A DNA stretch of 55,163 bases from Janthinobacterium agaricidamnosum NBRC 102515 = DSM 9628 (GTDB lineage Bacteria > Pseudomonadota > Gammaproteobacteria > Burkholderiales > Burkholderiaceae_D). A program made the translations under genes and the position numbers. This document shows positions 10,600 to 18,124 of the stretch, piece after piece. Each line of letters begins with the position of its first letter. Within the stretch, counting starts at the first letter, position 1. The notes beneath the pieces were generated by a model. That model was given only the letters and a program-made list of their open reading frames with translations. It was not told the origin of the DNA and did no database searches. Location: positions 170,936 through 226,098 of the forward strand of contig NZ_HG322949.1 in the NCBI RefSeq assembly GCF_000723165.1, given 5' to 3'.

Positions 10600-10603
10600 A
10601 GCT

Positions 10604-11338
10604 CTACTCGCTCAAGGCCAGATGCTCCACGGCGATGCTGCCCGTGGTGCCGTCCTGCTGCTTGTCTTGCGAATACACTCCCACCTTGTAATACACCGGT
10701 GTCGATTGCCAGGCATCCGCGGCATAGCTGAATTCGTATTTCGCGTCCTCTGTCCCGCTGCGCACCTCGACGTTCAAGGTGTCGCCGCGGAAGGCCAGAT
10801 TGCATTCGATACGGCTACCCAAGGCCACCCCGTGCAACAGGGGGATGCGCTGTTCCGGGTCGCCGTAATGCTTTTTCACGCCCATGACGATGTCGCCGTG
10901 GCTCCAGCGCATCTTCAGCGCTTCCGAACCGCCGCTGCGTTCGCCGTGTATCTGGGCAAAGATTAATTCCCCGGTAGCGGGCTCAGCCAGCACCCGCAGC
11001 GCGACGGACAGTTCACGCTGCTGCGTGCTGCCCGCATCGATGGTCCAGTCGCGTTCTTCCCGCAATTCCACACGGGGAAACTCGGAATTCCCGCTATGGC
11101 CAGCCCCCGAAGGCACGCGGAATGTCATCGCCCCCGTGCGCTGATCGCTAAAGAAATACGCATCCTGATAGCGGTCGATGGGGCTGATCTCGGTGAATTG
11201 CAGGTTGGCATCAAGCGTTTGCAGCCGGAAAGGCGCAAGGTCGAAATTCTGTCCTGGCGCCAGCGCGGGATCGAGCGGCCCCGCCTGTACATTGTTCATC
11301 ACGAAAAACGCCGACACCAACAAGACCATTTTTTTCAT
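10604..11338 (-). CDS. Secreted polysaccharide lyase family 7 (alginate lyase)
   Basis: 244 residues. A Sec signal peptide (MKKMVLLVSAFFVMNNVQA, cut near residue 19) precedes one PL7 beta-jelly-roll domain. The diagnostic PL7 motifs are present: RVELREE at 89-95 (family R-x-E-L-R), QIH at 129-131 with the catalytic Gln and His, and YYKVGVYSQ at 216-224 with the catalytic Tyr. Enzymes of this family cleave alginate or related glucuronans by beta-elimination outside the cytoplasm. The substrate cannot be told from sequence. A role against fungal or biofilm polyuronides would suit the suspected mushroom-pathogen host, but that is inference. The start ATG is preceded by GGAG. A hairpin at 11353-11384 sits just upstream. 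It appears monocistronic. Confidence 0.9.
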   Translation of the reverse strand: MKKMVLLVSAFFVMNNVQAGPLDPALAPGQNFDLAPFRLQTLDANLQFTEISPIDRYQDAYFFSDQRTGAMTFRVPSGAGHSGNSEFPRVELREERDWTIDAGSTQQRELSVALRVLAEPATGELIFAQIHGERSGGSEALKMRWSHGDIVMGVKKHYGDPEQRIPLLHGVALGSRIECNLAFRGDTLNVEVRSGTEDAKYEFSYAADAWQSTPVYYKVGVYSQDKQQDGTTGSIAVEHLALSE

Positions 11339-11352
11339 CGCTGCTCCAGGCT

Positions 11353-11384
11353 AAGGGAACTCAGGCGGACGCCGAGTTCCCCTT
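11353..11384. promoter_or_regulatory. Hairpin directly upstream of the alginate lyase gene
   Basis: Near-perfect inverted repeat: AAGGGAACTC then GGC, loop GGAC, then GCC and GAGTTCCC, with two single-base bulges. It lies 15 bases before the lyase ATG and about 65 bases after the stop of the DUF2783 gene on the same strand. No strong T-run follows on the minus strand. It may be a weak terminator for the upstream gene or a leader structure for the lyase. Confidence 0.45.
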
Positions 11385-11448
11385 ATTATGCGCCATGCTG
11401 ATCTGTAGCAGCCCCGCGTAGCGGCGGAGATTGATGAGCGCCGGCATC

Positions 11449-11664
11449 TCAGCGCGGCAGCGTCCTTTCCACATTCACCCGCGCCAGCGCAAACGCCTGC
11501 CGCAAGATCGCCAGATCGCCAATGTGATTCGACAGCAGCAAGATTAGCTGGCTGTTCAGCATGGTGCGTTGGCCCTCGTCCAGGTCGCGCTGCGAATCGC
11601 TCACCATCTCGTAAAAGTCTTCATAGTCGTCGAGATTCTGGCCCAGATTCAATGGTGTGTTCAT
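11449..11664 (-). CDS. DUF2783 family small protein
   Basis: 71 residues from ATG 11664, preceded by GAGAGGA at good spacing. A GTG twelve bases further upstream gives a longer frame but lacks its own ribosome-binding site. The body, with DDYEDFYEMV, GQRTMLNSQLILLLSNHIGDLAILRQAFALAR, is the conserved all-helical DUF2783 pattern. Proteins of this family have no established function; they are often encoded next to FAD-dependent oxidoreductases, which is not the case here. No signal peptide or membrane segment. Between this gene and the transporter upstream lie three 8-bp direct repeats. Confidence 0.8.
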   Translation of the reverse strand: MNTPLNLGQNLDDYEDFYEMVSDSQRDLDEGQRTMLNSQLILLLSNHIGDLAILRQAFALARVNVERTLPR

Positions 11665-11695
11665 ATATCCTCTCACTTGTTGCTTGGTTTATTTT

Positions 11696-11719
11696 TCAAT
11701 ATTTCAATATTTCAATACT
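11696..11719. repeat. Short tandem repeat, three 8-bp units
   Basis: TCAATATT, TCAATATT, TCAATACT in direct succession in the 70-bp gap between the DUF2783 and TehA-type genes. The last unit has one change. It is AT-rich and could form part of the DUF2783 promoter; no further function is visible. Confidence 0.7.
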
Positions 11720-11734
11720 CCGATACGCCAATAT

Positions 11735-12724
11735 TCAGGCGGTCAGCAAACGGCCGCTGAGCAAGGCGTACAGCGTGCGGATAAACAGTACCGCGATGGC
11801 CACCGTCAGCAGGAACAGCAACAGCGCGGCGATACAGCCCAGCACTGTGCCGCCGACCGTGCCGGAATAGATCAGCGCCGAATTGGCCAGCGCCGCCATC
11901 GGGAAGCCGATCGCCCACCACGCGGGAGAAAACGGCGCCGGTTTGACGGCCAGGCGGTAGCCGATAATCACGAACAGGAACAGCCCGAAATAGAACAGCA
12001 GCGCGGCAAACATATCCACTTTGTGCACCAGGTTGACGTAGGCGATAAAGCCAACCGAAAACGGCGCAATCAATATCATCTTGGATGGACGCATGGCCGC
12101 GGCAAGAGGTTCCTGATGCACCAGCCGCGAGAAAATCAGCACGAAGAAAACGATGGCGCTGACGCCGCCAATCGCCGCCGCCAGCAAGTTCACTTCGTGT
12201 GTCCATTGCGCCGTCAGCGATCCTCCGGCCACCACGATATCGAGACTGCCGATGCCGGCGATCAGCCAGGCCGGCACGGCGCTCGAGGCCAGCGCATTGC
12301 CGTTCAACAGCCGCGAAATCATGACCACGCTCAGTGCCAGCGTGAAAGCCGTGCCAATACTCCACACAAGCAACTGGGCGCTACTGCTGTAGCCGCTGAT
12401 GACGCTCGACAGCAACAGCACGCTGATGCCCACGGTACCGAAAAAATTGCCAATGACGGGATGCGAAAACTCCTGCCTGACCAAGTCGGGATGCCTGATC
12501 AGTTTGACCAGATAAGACAGCGCCAGCACAGCGAACAGCGACAGTGCGACGATGCCGATGCCGTTCGACACGGCGATATCGACGCCATACGCTTTGTTGG
12601 CCAGCCGCCACGCCAACGCCAGGCCGGCGACGCTCATGACGGAGCCGAACAGGGCGACCGGTAAATATCGGACAGACGGTCGTGCCCGCGCCGGAATGGT
12701 GCGGCGTGCTTGAGTGGTTTCCAT
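11735..12724 (-). CDS. TehA/SLAC1-type (TDT family) transporter
   Basis: 329 residues from ATG 12724, which has GGAG seven bases upstream; the open frame extends 45 codons further but that part is Arg/Ser/Gly-rich and not membrane-like. About ten hydrophobic segments run through the protein, in the arrangement of the tellurite-resistance/dicarboxylate transporter family (TehA, malic-acid channel, SLAC1). Members move anions such as C4-dicarboxylates, sulfite or chloride across the inner membrane. The substrate is not predictable here. It lies in the same direction as the glxA-like gene 212 bp upstream, with two stem-loops in between, so it may have its own regulated leader. Confidence 0.75.
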   Translation of the reverse strand: METTQARRTIPARARPSVRYLPVALFGSVMSVAGLALAWRLANKAYGVDIAVSNGIGIVALSLFAVLALSYLVKLIRHPDLVRQEFSHPVIGNFFGTVGISVLLLSSVISGYSSSAQLLVWSIGTAFTLALSVVMISRLLNGNALASSAVPAWLIAGIGSLDIVVAGGSLTAQWTHEVNLLAAAIGGVSAIVFFVLIFSRLVHQEPLAAAMRPSKMILIAPFSVGFIAYVNLVHKVDMFAALLFYFGLFLFVIIGYRLAVKPAPFSPAWWAIGFPMAALANSALIYSGTVGGTVLGCIAALLLFLLTVAIAVLFIRTLYALLSGRLLTA

Positions 12725-12794
12725 AGTGACTCCATTGCTTGGTTGTACAAGTTCAGCACTGCCGGACCTGAGCCGGGCTGAGGTTTGCGCGTGC

Positions 12795-12824
12795 TTGCCG
12801 CTGGCGATTCTGCCCCAGCGGCAA
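12795..12824. promoter_or_regulatory. Perfect inverted repeat upstream of the TehA-type gene
   Basis: TTGCCGCTGG (12795-12804) and CCAGCGGCAA (12815-12824) form a 10-bp stem with a 10-base loop. It is 70-100 bp before the transporter start. There is no T-run on the minus strand, so an operator or a leader RNA stem is more likely than a terminator. Confidence 0.45.
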
Positions 12825-12847
12825 CGGGCTGTGAGCGGGCCGGCGGC

Positions 12848-12893
12848 GGCTTGGCCCAAAAGGAATACGACTTGTCCCCAAAGCGGCCAAGCC
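12848..12893. promoter_or_regulatory. Second inverted repeat in the glxA-TehA spacer
   Basis: GGCTTGGCC (12848-12856) and GGCCAAGCC (12885-12893) are perfect complements separated by 28 bases. With the 12795-12824 repeat it makes two stems in one 212-bp spacer downstream of the GlxA-type gene. Function unknown; one of them may end the upstream transcript. Confidence 0.35.
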
Positions 12894-12936
12894 CCGGTTT
12901 CCGCTAGCCAGCGGACATGGCTTTAAAACCATTTTT

Positions 12937-13923
12937 TCACTCATCCGGGTTCGCTATTGAAGCAGCATCGCCGGCCCGAAAGCGCGCCCGGTACAGCTTT
13001 GGGGTGGTACTCAATTGGCGCGCAAAAATCATCCGCATCTGTGTTGCTGTGTGGAAGCCGCAGCGGAACGCGACAGTCTTCAGTGGCACATCTGTTTCCT
13101 CCAGCAATTTGCGGGCAAAATCGATCCGCACCTGGTCGACAAAAATCGACGGCGTGACGTGAGCATGCTTGGCAAAGGCGCGCGAAAATGTGCGCCGGCT
13201 GACGCCGACCGCGTCCGCGATTTCTTCTATCGTCAAGGCGTCGCTAATGTGGTCGGTGACATACTGCAACACCTTGCTCACCAGCGAGTCTTGATTCGGA
13301 CCGACCGCAAGATACGGACTGTATTGCGACTGCCCGCCGTCGCGCCGGATGTACACGATCAGCCGTTTTGCGACCTTCATCGCAAGCTCATGCCCCCAAT
13401 CCTCGGCAATCAGCGCCAGGCACAGGTCGATGCCCGCCGTGACGCCGCCGCAGGTGAACAGATTCCCGTCGCGCACGAATATCTTGTCTGGCCTCACCCT
13501 GGCAGCAGGGAACTGCGCCGACAGCCGTTGTGCGTGATCCCAATGGGTGGTGATTTCGCGGCCCGCGAGCAGCCCGGCGTGCCCTAGTAAAAACACGCCG
13601 TTGCATACCGCGCCAAACCTGCCGGCACCTTGCACATGCCGCTTCAACCAGTCGATAAAGGCCGGCTCCGGCTGATATGCCGGATATGCCGGTCCGCCCG
13701 CAACCAGCAGCAAGTCACTCTCCGCCTGGAAGTCCAGGTAGTGGCAATGAACCTTGAACTCGATGCCGCTGGAGCACATCACGCTGCTTGGCCGCCCTCC
13801 GACCAGCGTGATGTCGTAGTGGTCTTTCTTGCGCAGCAAGTAATTCGCCTCCGTAAAAACGTCCAGCGGACCCGCCACGTCAAGCGCTTGCACGCCGTCC
13901 AGTACCACCAAAGTCAGCTTCAT
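12937..13923 (-). CDS. GlxA-family transcriptional regulator (DJ-1/PfpI plus AraC HTH)
   Basis: 328 residues. Residues 1-190 are a DJ-1/PfpI amidase-like domain with the nucleophile-elbow cysteine at about 107 (GAVCNG). Residues 215-315 hold two AraC-type helix-turn-helix motifs (LTIEEIADAVGVSRRTFSRAF and LKTVAFRCGFHTATQMRMIF). Such proteins are cytoplasmic activators or repressors of catabolic genes, for example for amino acids or quaternary amines; the ligand here is unknown. GAGGGA precedes the ATG. The gene starts 33 bp after the MFS transporter stop, so the two are probably one operon and the transporter a possible target. No link to the peptide cluster is visible. Confidence 0.88.
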   Translation of the reverse strand: MKLTLVVLDGVQALDVAGPLDVFTEANYLLRKKDHYDITLVGGRPSSVMCSSGIEFKVHCHYLDFQAESDLLLVAGGPAYPAYQPEPAFIDWLKRHVQGAGRFGAVCNGVFLLGHAGLLAGREITTHWDHAQRLSAQFPAARVRPDKIFVRDGNLFTCGGVTAGIDLCLALIAEDWGHELAMKVAKRLIVYIRRDGGQSQYSPYLAVGPNQDSLVSKVLQYVTDHISDALTIEEIADAVGVSRRTFSRAFAKHAHVTPSIFVDQVRIDFARKLLEETDVPLKTVAFRCGFHTATQMRMIFARQLSTTPKLYRARFRAGDAASIANPDE

Positions 13924-13956
13924 CGCATCCCTCTTGTTTTGCCAAATTATCTGCGG

Positions 13957-15192
13957 TTAACAGACGGTTTTCTTGTCCTGCGCCGCGTGCCCCGGGCTGC
14001 TGAAGCCGTGAATCAAGGCAGCGGCCAGCCCCAGCACCACGCCAAAGACCACGATGCCGGTCCAGCCGAAACGGCTCATCAGCCAGCCGCTGATCGTCAC
14101 GCCGAGCGCGCCGCCAAAAAACGTGGCCGTCATGTATAGGCTGTTGATCCGGCCTTGCGCTTTCGGATCGACCGCGAAGGCGCGCGTCTGGTTGGATACC
14201 AGCCCCGCTTGCACCCCGATGTCGAGCACGATGACGCCGATCACCAGCAATACCAGCGAGGATTCGGCGCCGGCCAGCAGCAGGTAGGCCACCGTCACGA
14301 TGCCGATGCTCAGTCCGATGACGCTGCGCGATCCGACCTTGTCGGCCGCGCGCCCGCCGAGCGACGCGGCAAACGCGCCGGCCGCGCCGATGATGCCAAA
14401 ACCGCCCGCCCAGGCGCTGCCCAAGTGCCATGGTCCGCTGGCCAGCAGCGCCGCCAGGTTGACCCAGAAGGCGTTGAAACAGGCCCACAACAGCGCTTGC
14501 ACCATCATCGATTGACGGATCGGGCCATGGTCGCGGACCAGCGGCCACAGCGAAGCAAGCAGCCGTCCGTAGGAAAGGTTGGTGGTCGGCACGCCGCGTG
14601 GCAGCAGCAGGGCGGCGGCGATCCACACCGGCACCATGAACGCCGCTTCCATGCCGTACACCGCGCGCCAGCCATAGGCTTCGCCGACCACGCCGCTGAT
14701 GGTGCGGCCCAGCAAGATGCCGACCATGATGCCGCTGACCACCGTGCCGACCGAGCGTCCCCGTTCGCTTGGCCGCGACATGACGGCCGCGAACGGCACC
14801 AGTTGCTGCGGCACGCAGCTGACGATGCCAAGCCCAAACGACGCGCCGATCAGCGGCCAGATGCCGGGCGCGAAGGCCGCCGCCAGGGCAAAGCAGAAGG
14901 CCGCCGCGATCTGGCCCAGCACCAGCTTGCGGCGGTCGAAACGGTCGCCAAGCGGCAGCAACAGGGCAAGCCCGGTGGCGAAGCCGAGCAGCGCCGCGCC
15001 GGCGACCAGGTCGACGGTGCTCAGGTCCACCCCCAGGCCGGATGCGATCAAGGGCAAGATAGGCTGGGTGCAATAGATGTTGGTGATCACCGCGCCGGCG
15101 ATGATTGCCATCATGACGATCTTGCCGCGCGAGGCTATCGCCGGCGCGTCAGCATGCTCAGGATGCTTGGGTGTAATCGGCAGTGCGCTCAC
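13957..15192 (-). CDS. MFS transporter, drug/metabolite efflux type
   Basis: 411 residues with about twelve membrane segments. It has the loop 2-3 signature LGDRFDRRK and a cytoplasmic N-terminus of about 25 residues. The pattern is that of 12-TM major-facilitator exporters of the YnfM/AraJ kind. The start is GTG 15192, supported by AAGGAGAG six bases upstream; no ATG fits better. It is divergent from a LysR regulator across a 144-bp spacer containing a dyad, the usual arrangement where the LysR protein controls the exporter. The glxA-like gene follows in the same direction. Substrate unknown. Confidence 0.85.
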   Translation of the reverse strand: MSALPITPKHPEHADAPAIASRGKIVMMAIIAGAVITNIYCTQPILPLIASGLGVDLSTVDLVAGAALLGFATGLALLLPLGDRFDRRKLVLGQIAAAFCFALAAAFAPGIWPLIGASFGLGIVSCVPQQLVPFAAVMSRPSERGRSVGTVVSGIMVGILLGRTISGVVGEAYGWRAVYGMEAAFMVPVWIAAALLLPRGVPTTNLSYGRLLASLWPLVRDHGPIRQSMMVQALLWACFNAFWVNLAALLASGPWHLGSAWAGGFGIIGAAGAFAASLGGRAADKVGSRSVIGLSIGIVTVAYLLLAGAESSLVLLVIGVIVLDIGVQAGLVSNQTRAFAVDPKAQGRINSLYMTATFFGGALGVTISGWLMSRFGWTGIVVFGVVLGLAAALIHGFSSPGHAAQDKKTVC

Positions 15193-15288
15193 GGCACTCT
15201 CCTTTCATGTGAATGTCCTCCGTATTTGCGGCGGAATGCCGCGATCGGGAGCGTAGAGTGGCAGCTTACGTGTTTGCATTTATAAAGA

Positions 15289-15310
15289 GAATCCCATAAG
15301 ATTGGGAATC
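15289..15310. promoter_or_regulatory. Probable LysR-type operator in the MFS-lysR spacer
   Basis: Imperfect 22-bp dyad GAATCCCA-N6-TGGGAATC, 27-48 bp upstream of the lysR start. The central ATCCCATAAGATTGGGAAT fits the loose T-N11-A rule for LysR-type regulators. Its place between the divergent genes suggests control of the MFS operon and autoregulation. Confidence 0.55.
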
Positions 15311-15336
15311 ATCCTCCCATTATTTGATAGAGTATT

Positions 15337-16269
15337 ATGAGCCGTCTCGAATCCATGTCCATTCTGGTCGCCGTGGTTGATGCCGGCAGCCTGTCGGCGG
15401 CCGCGCGCCGGCTCGGCATGCCGCTGGCGACGGTCAGCCGCAAGGTGGCGGAACTGGAATCGCATCTGAAGACGCGCTTGCTTCACCGCACCACGCGGCA
15501 ACTGTCGTTGACCGAAGCCGGTAGTTCATATGTGGCCGCCTGCCGCCGCATACTTGAAGAAATCGGCGAAGCCGAGCGCGCCGCGACGGGCGAATACGCG
15601 GCGCCAAAAGGCGAACTGGTGGTGACGGCGCCGGTCGTTTTCGGGCGCTTGCACGTGGTGCCGGTGATCGCCGAATTTCTCGCGCAGTATCCGGAAATCG
15701 ACATCAGCCTGGTGCTCACGGACCGCGTCGTGCATTTGATGGACGAACACGCCGACGTCGCGGTGCGCATCGGCGAATTACCCGATAGCAGCTTGATGGC
15801 GACCGGCGTCGGTGCGGTGCGCCGGGTGGTCTGCGCCAGCCCCGCCTATCTGGCCACCCACGGCGTGCCGCACAGTCCACCCGATCTGAGCGCACATCAA
15901 TGCATCACCTTCGAGGTGCTCGCTTCCAAGCGCGCCTGGGTGTTTGGAACCGGCAAGTCGGAGCTGTCCGTGCCGGTTCATTCCCGGCTCGCGGTCAATA
16001 CGGCGGAGGCCGCTATCGCCGCCGCGATGCTGGGCGTGGGATTGATACGGGTACTGTCCTACCAGGTCGCGGACGCCCTGCGCGAGCATGCATTGAGCGT
16101 CGTGCTGCAGCCGTTCGAAGCGGCGCCATTGCCGATCAGCCTGGTACACAAGGGACAGGCGCCGGTGCCCTTGAAGGTGCGCGCCTTCCTGGATTTCGTC
16201 ACGCCGCGCCTGAGGACTCGTACGGCGACATGGCAGGGCGCTCAAGTTCGAGATTATAAGAGCGTCTAA
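15337..16269 (+). CDS. LysR family transcriptional regulator
   Basis: 310 residues. The N-terminal winged helix-turn-helix (MSRLESMSILVAVVDAGSLSAAARRL onward, residues 1-60) is followed by a periplasmic-binding-like effector domain (about 90-295), as in the large CrgA/DmlR-like LysR subgroup. It is a cytoplasmic DNA-binding regulator, probably of the divergent MFS exporter. The last two sense codons and the TAA lie inside the left arm of a palindromic element (16262-16358), so the C-terminal end may have been altered by that element. There is no clear Shine-Dalgarno sequence before the ATG. Confidence 0.88.
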   Translation: MSRLESMSILVAVVDAGSLSAAARRLGMPLATVSRKVAELESHLKTRLLHRTTRQLSLTEAGSSYVAACRRILEEIGEAERAATGEYAAPKGELVVTAPVVFGRLHVVPVIAEFLAQYPEIDISLVLTDRVVHLMDEHADVAVRIGELPDSSLMATGVGAVRRVVCASPAYLATHGVPHSPPDLSAHQCITFEVLASKRAWVFGTGKSELSVPVHSRLAVNTAEAAIAAAMLGVGLIRVLSYQVADALREHALSVVLQPFEAAPLPISLVHKGQAPVPLKVRAFLDFVTPRLRTRTATWQGAQVRDYKSV

Positions 16270-16358
16270 CAAAACATCCATGGCGGCGTTGCCTTGCCTT
16301 GTCGTACATTCGTACTGCCTACGGCAAGGCGCCTTGCCCTGAACGTTTTGTTAGACGC
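16262..16358. repeat. 97-bp palindromic element between convergent genes
   Basis: Perfect 14-bp terminal inverted repeats, GCGTCTAACAAAAC at 16262-16275 and its complement at 16345-16358. Inside is a second imperfect palindrome (GCCTTGCC against GGCAAGGC, and GTAC-ATTC-GTAC at the centre). Each arm contains TAA in the frame of the gene that enters it: the lysR stop at 16267-16269 and the mug stop at 16351-16353, both in the context GTC-TAA. It may act as a bidirectional terminator or be a REP/MITE-like repeat. Only one copy is in the window. Confidence 0.8.
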
Positions 16359-16878
16359 ATCTAAGATGCCGATGAAGTCCGGAATAAGCATCCACCAGTT
16401 GTTCCTTGCTGAAGCTTCGATTCAGCCCGCTCGGATTCGGTAATATCCACACCCGCGCGCCGCCAAAGCGCTGCGCCTGTTCGCCCCAATTCACTTGCCG
16501 TTTCCCCGTGATGCCGGCATACGCCGCCTTGCCAAGGAAGGCGACGCAGCCTGGTTGATACAAGGCGATTTTTTCCCGCAAGACCATTCCGGCAGTCTGG
16601 AATTCTTCCGCCTGCACCTGGTCGGCGCGCTGGGTGGCGCGGCCGACAGCCGCCGTCAATCCAACGCCGAAATCCAGCACGCCGCGGTCATCTTGCGGCG
16701 CCACCAGGTGCGGCGTAAAGCCGGCCAGATGCAGCACCGGCCAAAAACGGTTGCCGCGGCCGAGAAAATGGTGGCCCGCCGCCGCCGCATCGACACCGGG
16801 GTTGATGCCGCAAAAAACAACTTTTAATCCGTGTGCGAGGATGTCGGGCAGTGCTTGCTCAGCTTCGATGGTGCTCAT
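16351..16878 (-). CDS. mug: Mug-type G:T/U mismatch-specific DNA glycosylase
   Basis: 175 residues from ATG 16878. The motif VVFCGINPG (family active-site loop with the catalytic Asn) and the late NPSGLNR loop identify the Mug/TDG branch of uracil-DNA glycosylases. These remove uracil, thymine or ethenocytosine opposite guanine during base-excision repair. An in-frame ATG at 16932 would add 18 residues; I prefer 16878 because DILAHGLKVVFCGINPG then sits near the N-terminus as in E. coli Mug, but neither start has a clear Shine-Dalgarno sequence. The stop codon lies in the right arm of the palindromic element. No operon partner. Confidence 0.88.
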   Translation of the reverse strand: MSTIEAEQALPDILAHGLKVVFCGINPGVDAAAAGHHFLGRGNRFWPVLHLAGFTPHLVAPQDDRGVLDFGVGLTAAVGRATQRADQVQAEEFQTAGMVLREKIALYQPGCVAFLGKAAYAGITGKRQVNWGEQAQRFGGARVWILPNPSGLNRSFSKEQLVDAYSGLHRHLRCV

Positions 16879-17041
16879 GTGCGTTTTTGTGCGTTCATGT
16901 GCGACACCGGCTTGGCGACGCAGCGGTTTCATCAGTTGCAGGAAGCTGAAGTATGTTCGCTGTCACTGAAGCAGGCAAGTGACTTGGCAGCGTTTCCCGG
17001 CCATTCTGGAGCGATTTCGGGCCACGGTCGGAGGCAGGGCA

Positions 17042-17068
17042 ACTGGCCGGCGCGAACAGCCGGCCAGT
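17042..17068. terminator. Strong hairpin downstream of the exporter/SPFH operon
   Basis: ACTGGCCGGC and GCCGGCCAGT form a perfect 10-bp stem around a 7-base loop, 15 bases past the SPFH stop codon on the minus strand. No T-run follows, so it is an atypical terminator or a 3'-end stabilising structure. Confidence 0.5.
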
Positions 17069-17083
17069 CTGGATCGCGCGGGC

Positions 17084-18124
17084 TTATTTCCTGGCCGCGA
17101 GCGGATCCGCCGTCGCAGCCGCTTTCGGCTTGGCGTCGGCGGCCGGGCTCGAAACGGGACCGGCCGGCGCCACCACCTTGTCCATAGGCGTGTTCGACGG
17201 CGCGCTGTCCATGCCGCCCAGGATCAGCGGCATGCCGCTCTGTCCGCCGCCCACCACCACCACCTTCGCATTCGGCGATTGCGCCAGCTGCGTGGTGGCG
17301 TCGATGCCGCGCAGGCGCAGATAGCCGTTGGTAATGCTGCCGCTGACAACTTGCTGGAAGTTGCGCACCCCCTCGGCCTCGATTTGCTTGCGTTCGCGTT
17401 CGAGCTGTTCGACCTTGACGCGGAAAGCATATTCCTCGATGCGTTGCTTTTGCTCGTTCTTTTGCTCGATCGCGGCGCGCACGGTTGGCGGCAGCACGAT
17501 GCTGCTGATCAGCACATTTTCCACGTGCAGGATATCCAGTTCCGGGGTCGCGCTCAGCGTGTTGGAGGCGCGCTTGACATTGCGTTCGACGATCTCGCGG
17601 ATCGCCGCTTCGAGCGTGCTGCGCTGGTTCGAATAAATTTCCTCGGCGCGGACCTTGCCCAGCACCGAGCGGGTCTGGGCGGCGATATCGGGCACCAGCA
17701 ACGATTCCAGGAAGTGCGGCCCGAGGCGGCGGTGCAGGTGGCCGACGTTATTGGCGACCAGGCGGTAGCGGTAGGCGACCTTGACGCCGACCGACAGGCC
17801 GTCGGCCATCAGGCAGTCGACCGTCATCTCGCCCAGGCGGGTGCGGGTGTCGTACAGCGCGACGTCATCCCACGGGAAAATCAGATGGGTGCCCTCGCCA
17901 TAGGTGCGCTCGGTTACCGTGCCGTCATGAAAGCGTTTCCACAGCACGCCGACATGGCCGGCCGGCACGGTGTAGACCACGTGCGGCGACAGCACGATCA
18001 GGATCGCCAGCGCGACCAGCGCGGCGACCGTCAGTTCGACGACGTTCGCTTCGAACCAGCGATGGATTTTCGCGCGCCAGCCTGTCGCGGCGGGCGCCAG
18101 TACTTCGGCCTTGTCAAGCTTCAT
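17084..18124 (-). CDS. SPFH/band-7 (prohibitin-like) membrane protein
   Basis: 346 residues from ATG 18124 (AAGG six bases upstream; TTG and ATG at 18130 and 18127 are alternatives). One membrane anchor lies at about 33-55. A band-7/SPFH domain follows, then an Arg/Glu-rich coiled coil (about 220-265) and an Ala/Pro-rich low-complexity tail. Proteins of this fold form ring- or cage-like oligomers on membranes and organise lipids and proteases. The gene overlaps the end of the peptide-exporter gene by 11 bases, so the two are translationally coupled. That tie suggests a role in export or in protecting the producer membrane from its lipopeptide, but this is inference. I see no missing core element. 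Confidence 0.8.
   Translation of the reverse strand: MKLDKAEVLAPAATGWRAKIHRWFEANVVELTVAALVALAILIVLSPHVVYTVPAGHVGVLWKRFHDGTVTERTYGEGTHLIFPWDDVALYDTRTRLGEMTVDCLMADGLSVGVKVAYRYRLVANNVGHLHRRLGPHFLESLLVPDIAAQTRSVLGKVRAEEIYSNQRSTLEAAIREIVERNVKRASNTLSATPELDILHVENVLISSIVLPPTVRAAIEQKNEQKQRIEEYAFRVKVEQLERERKQIEAEGVRNFQQVVSGSITNGYLRLRGIDATTQLAQSPNAKVVVVGGGQSGMPLILGGMDSAPSNTPMDKVVAPAGPVSSPAADAKPKAAATADPLAARK

Noticed and set aside
11657..12664. 335-residue plus-strand frame, Gln/Arg/His-rich
   Set aside because: Antisense to the TehA-type membrane protein, whose hydrophobic segments explain the pattern.
14155..15285. 376-residue plus-strand frame
   Set aside because: Antisense shadow of the MFS transporter; no start signal or recognisable motif.
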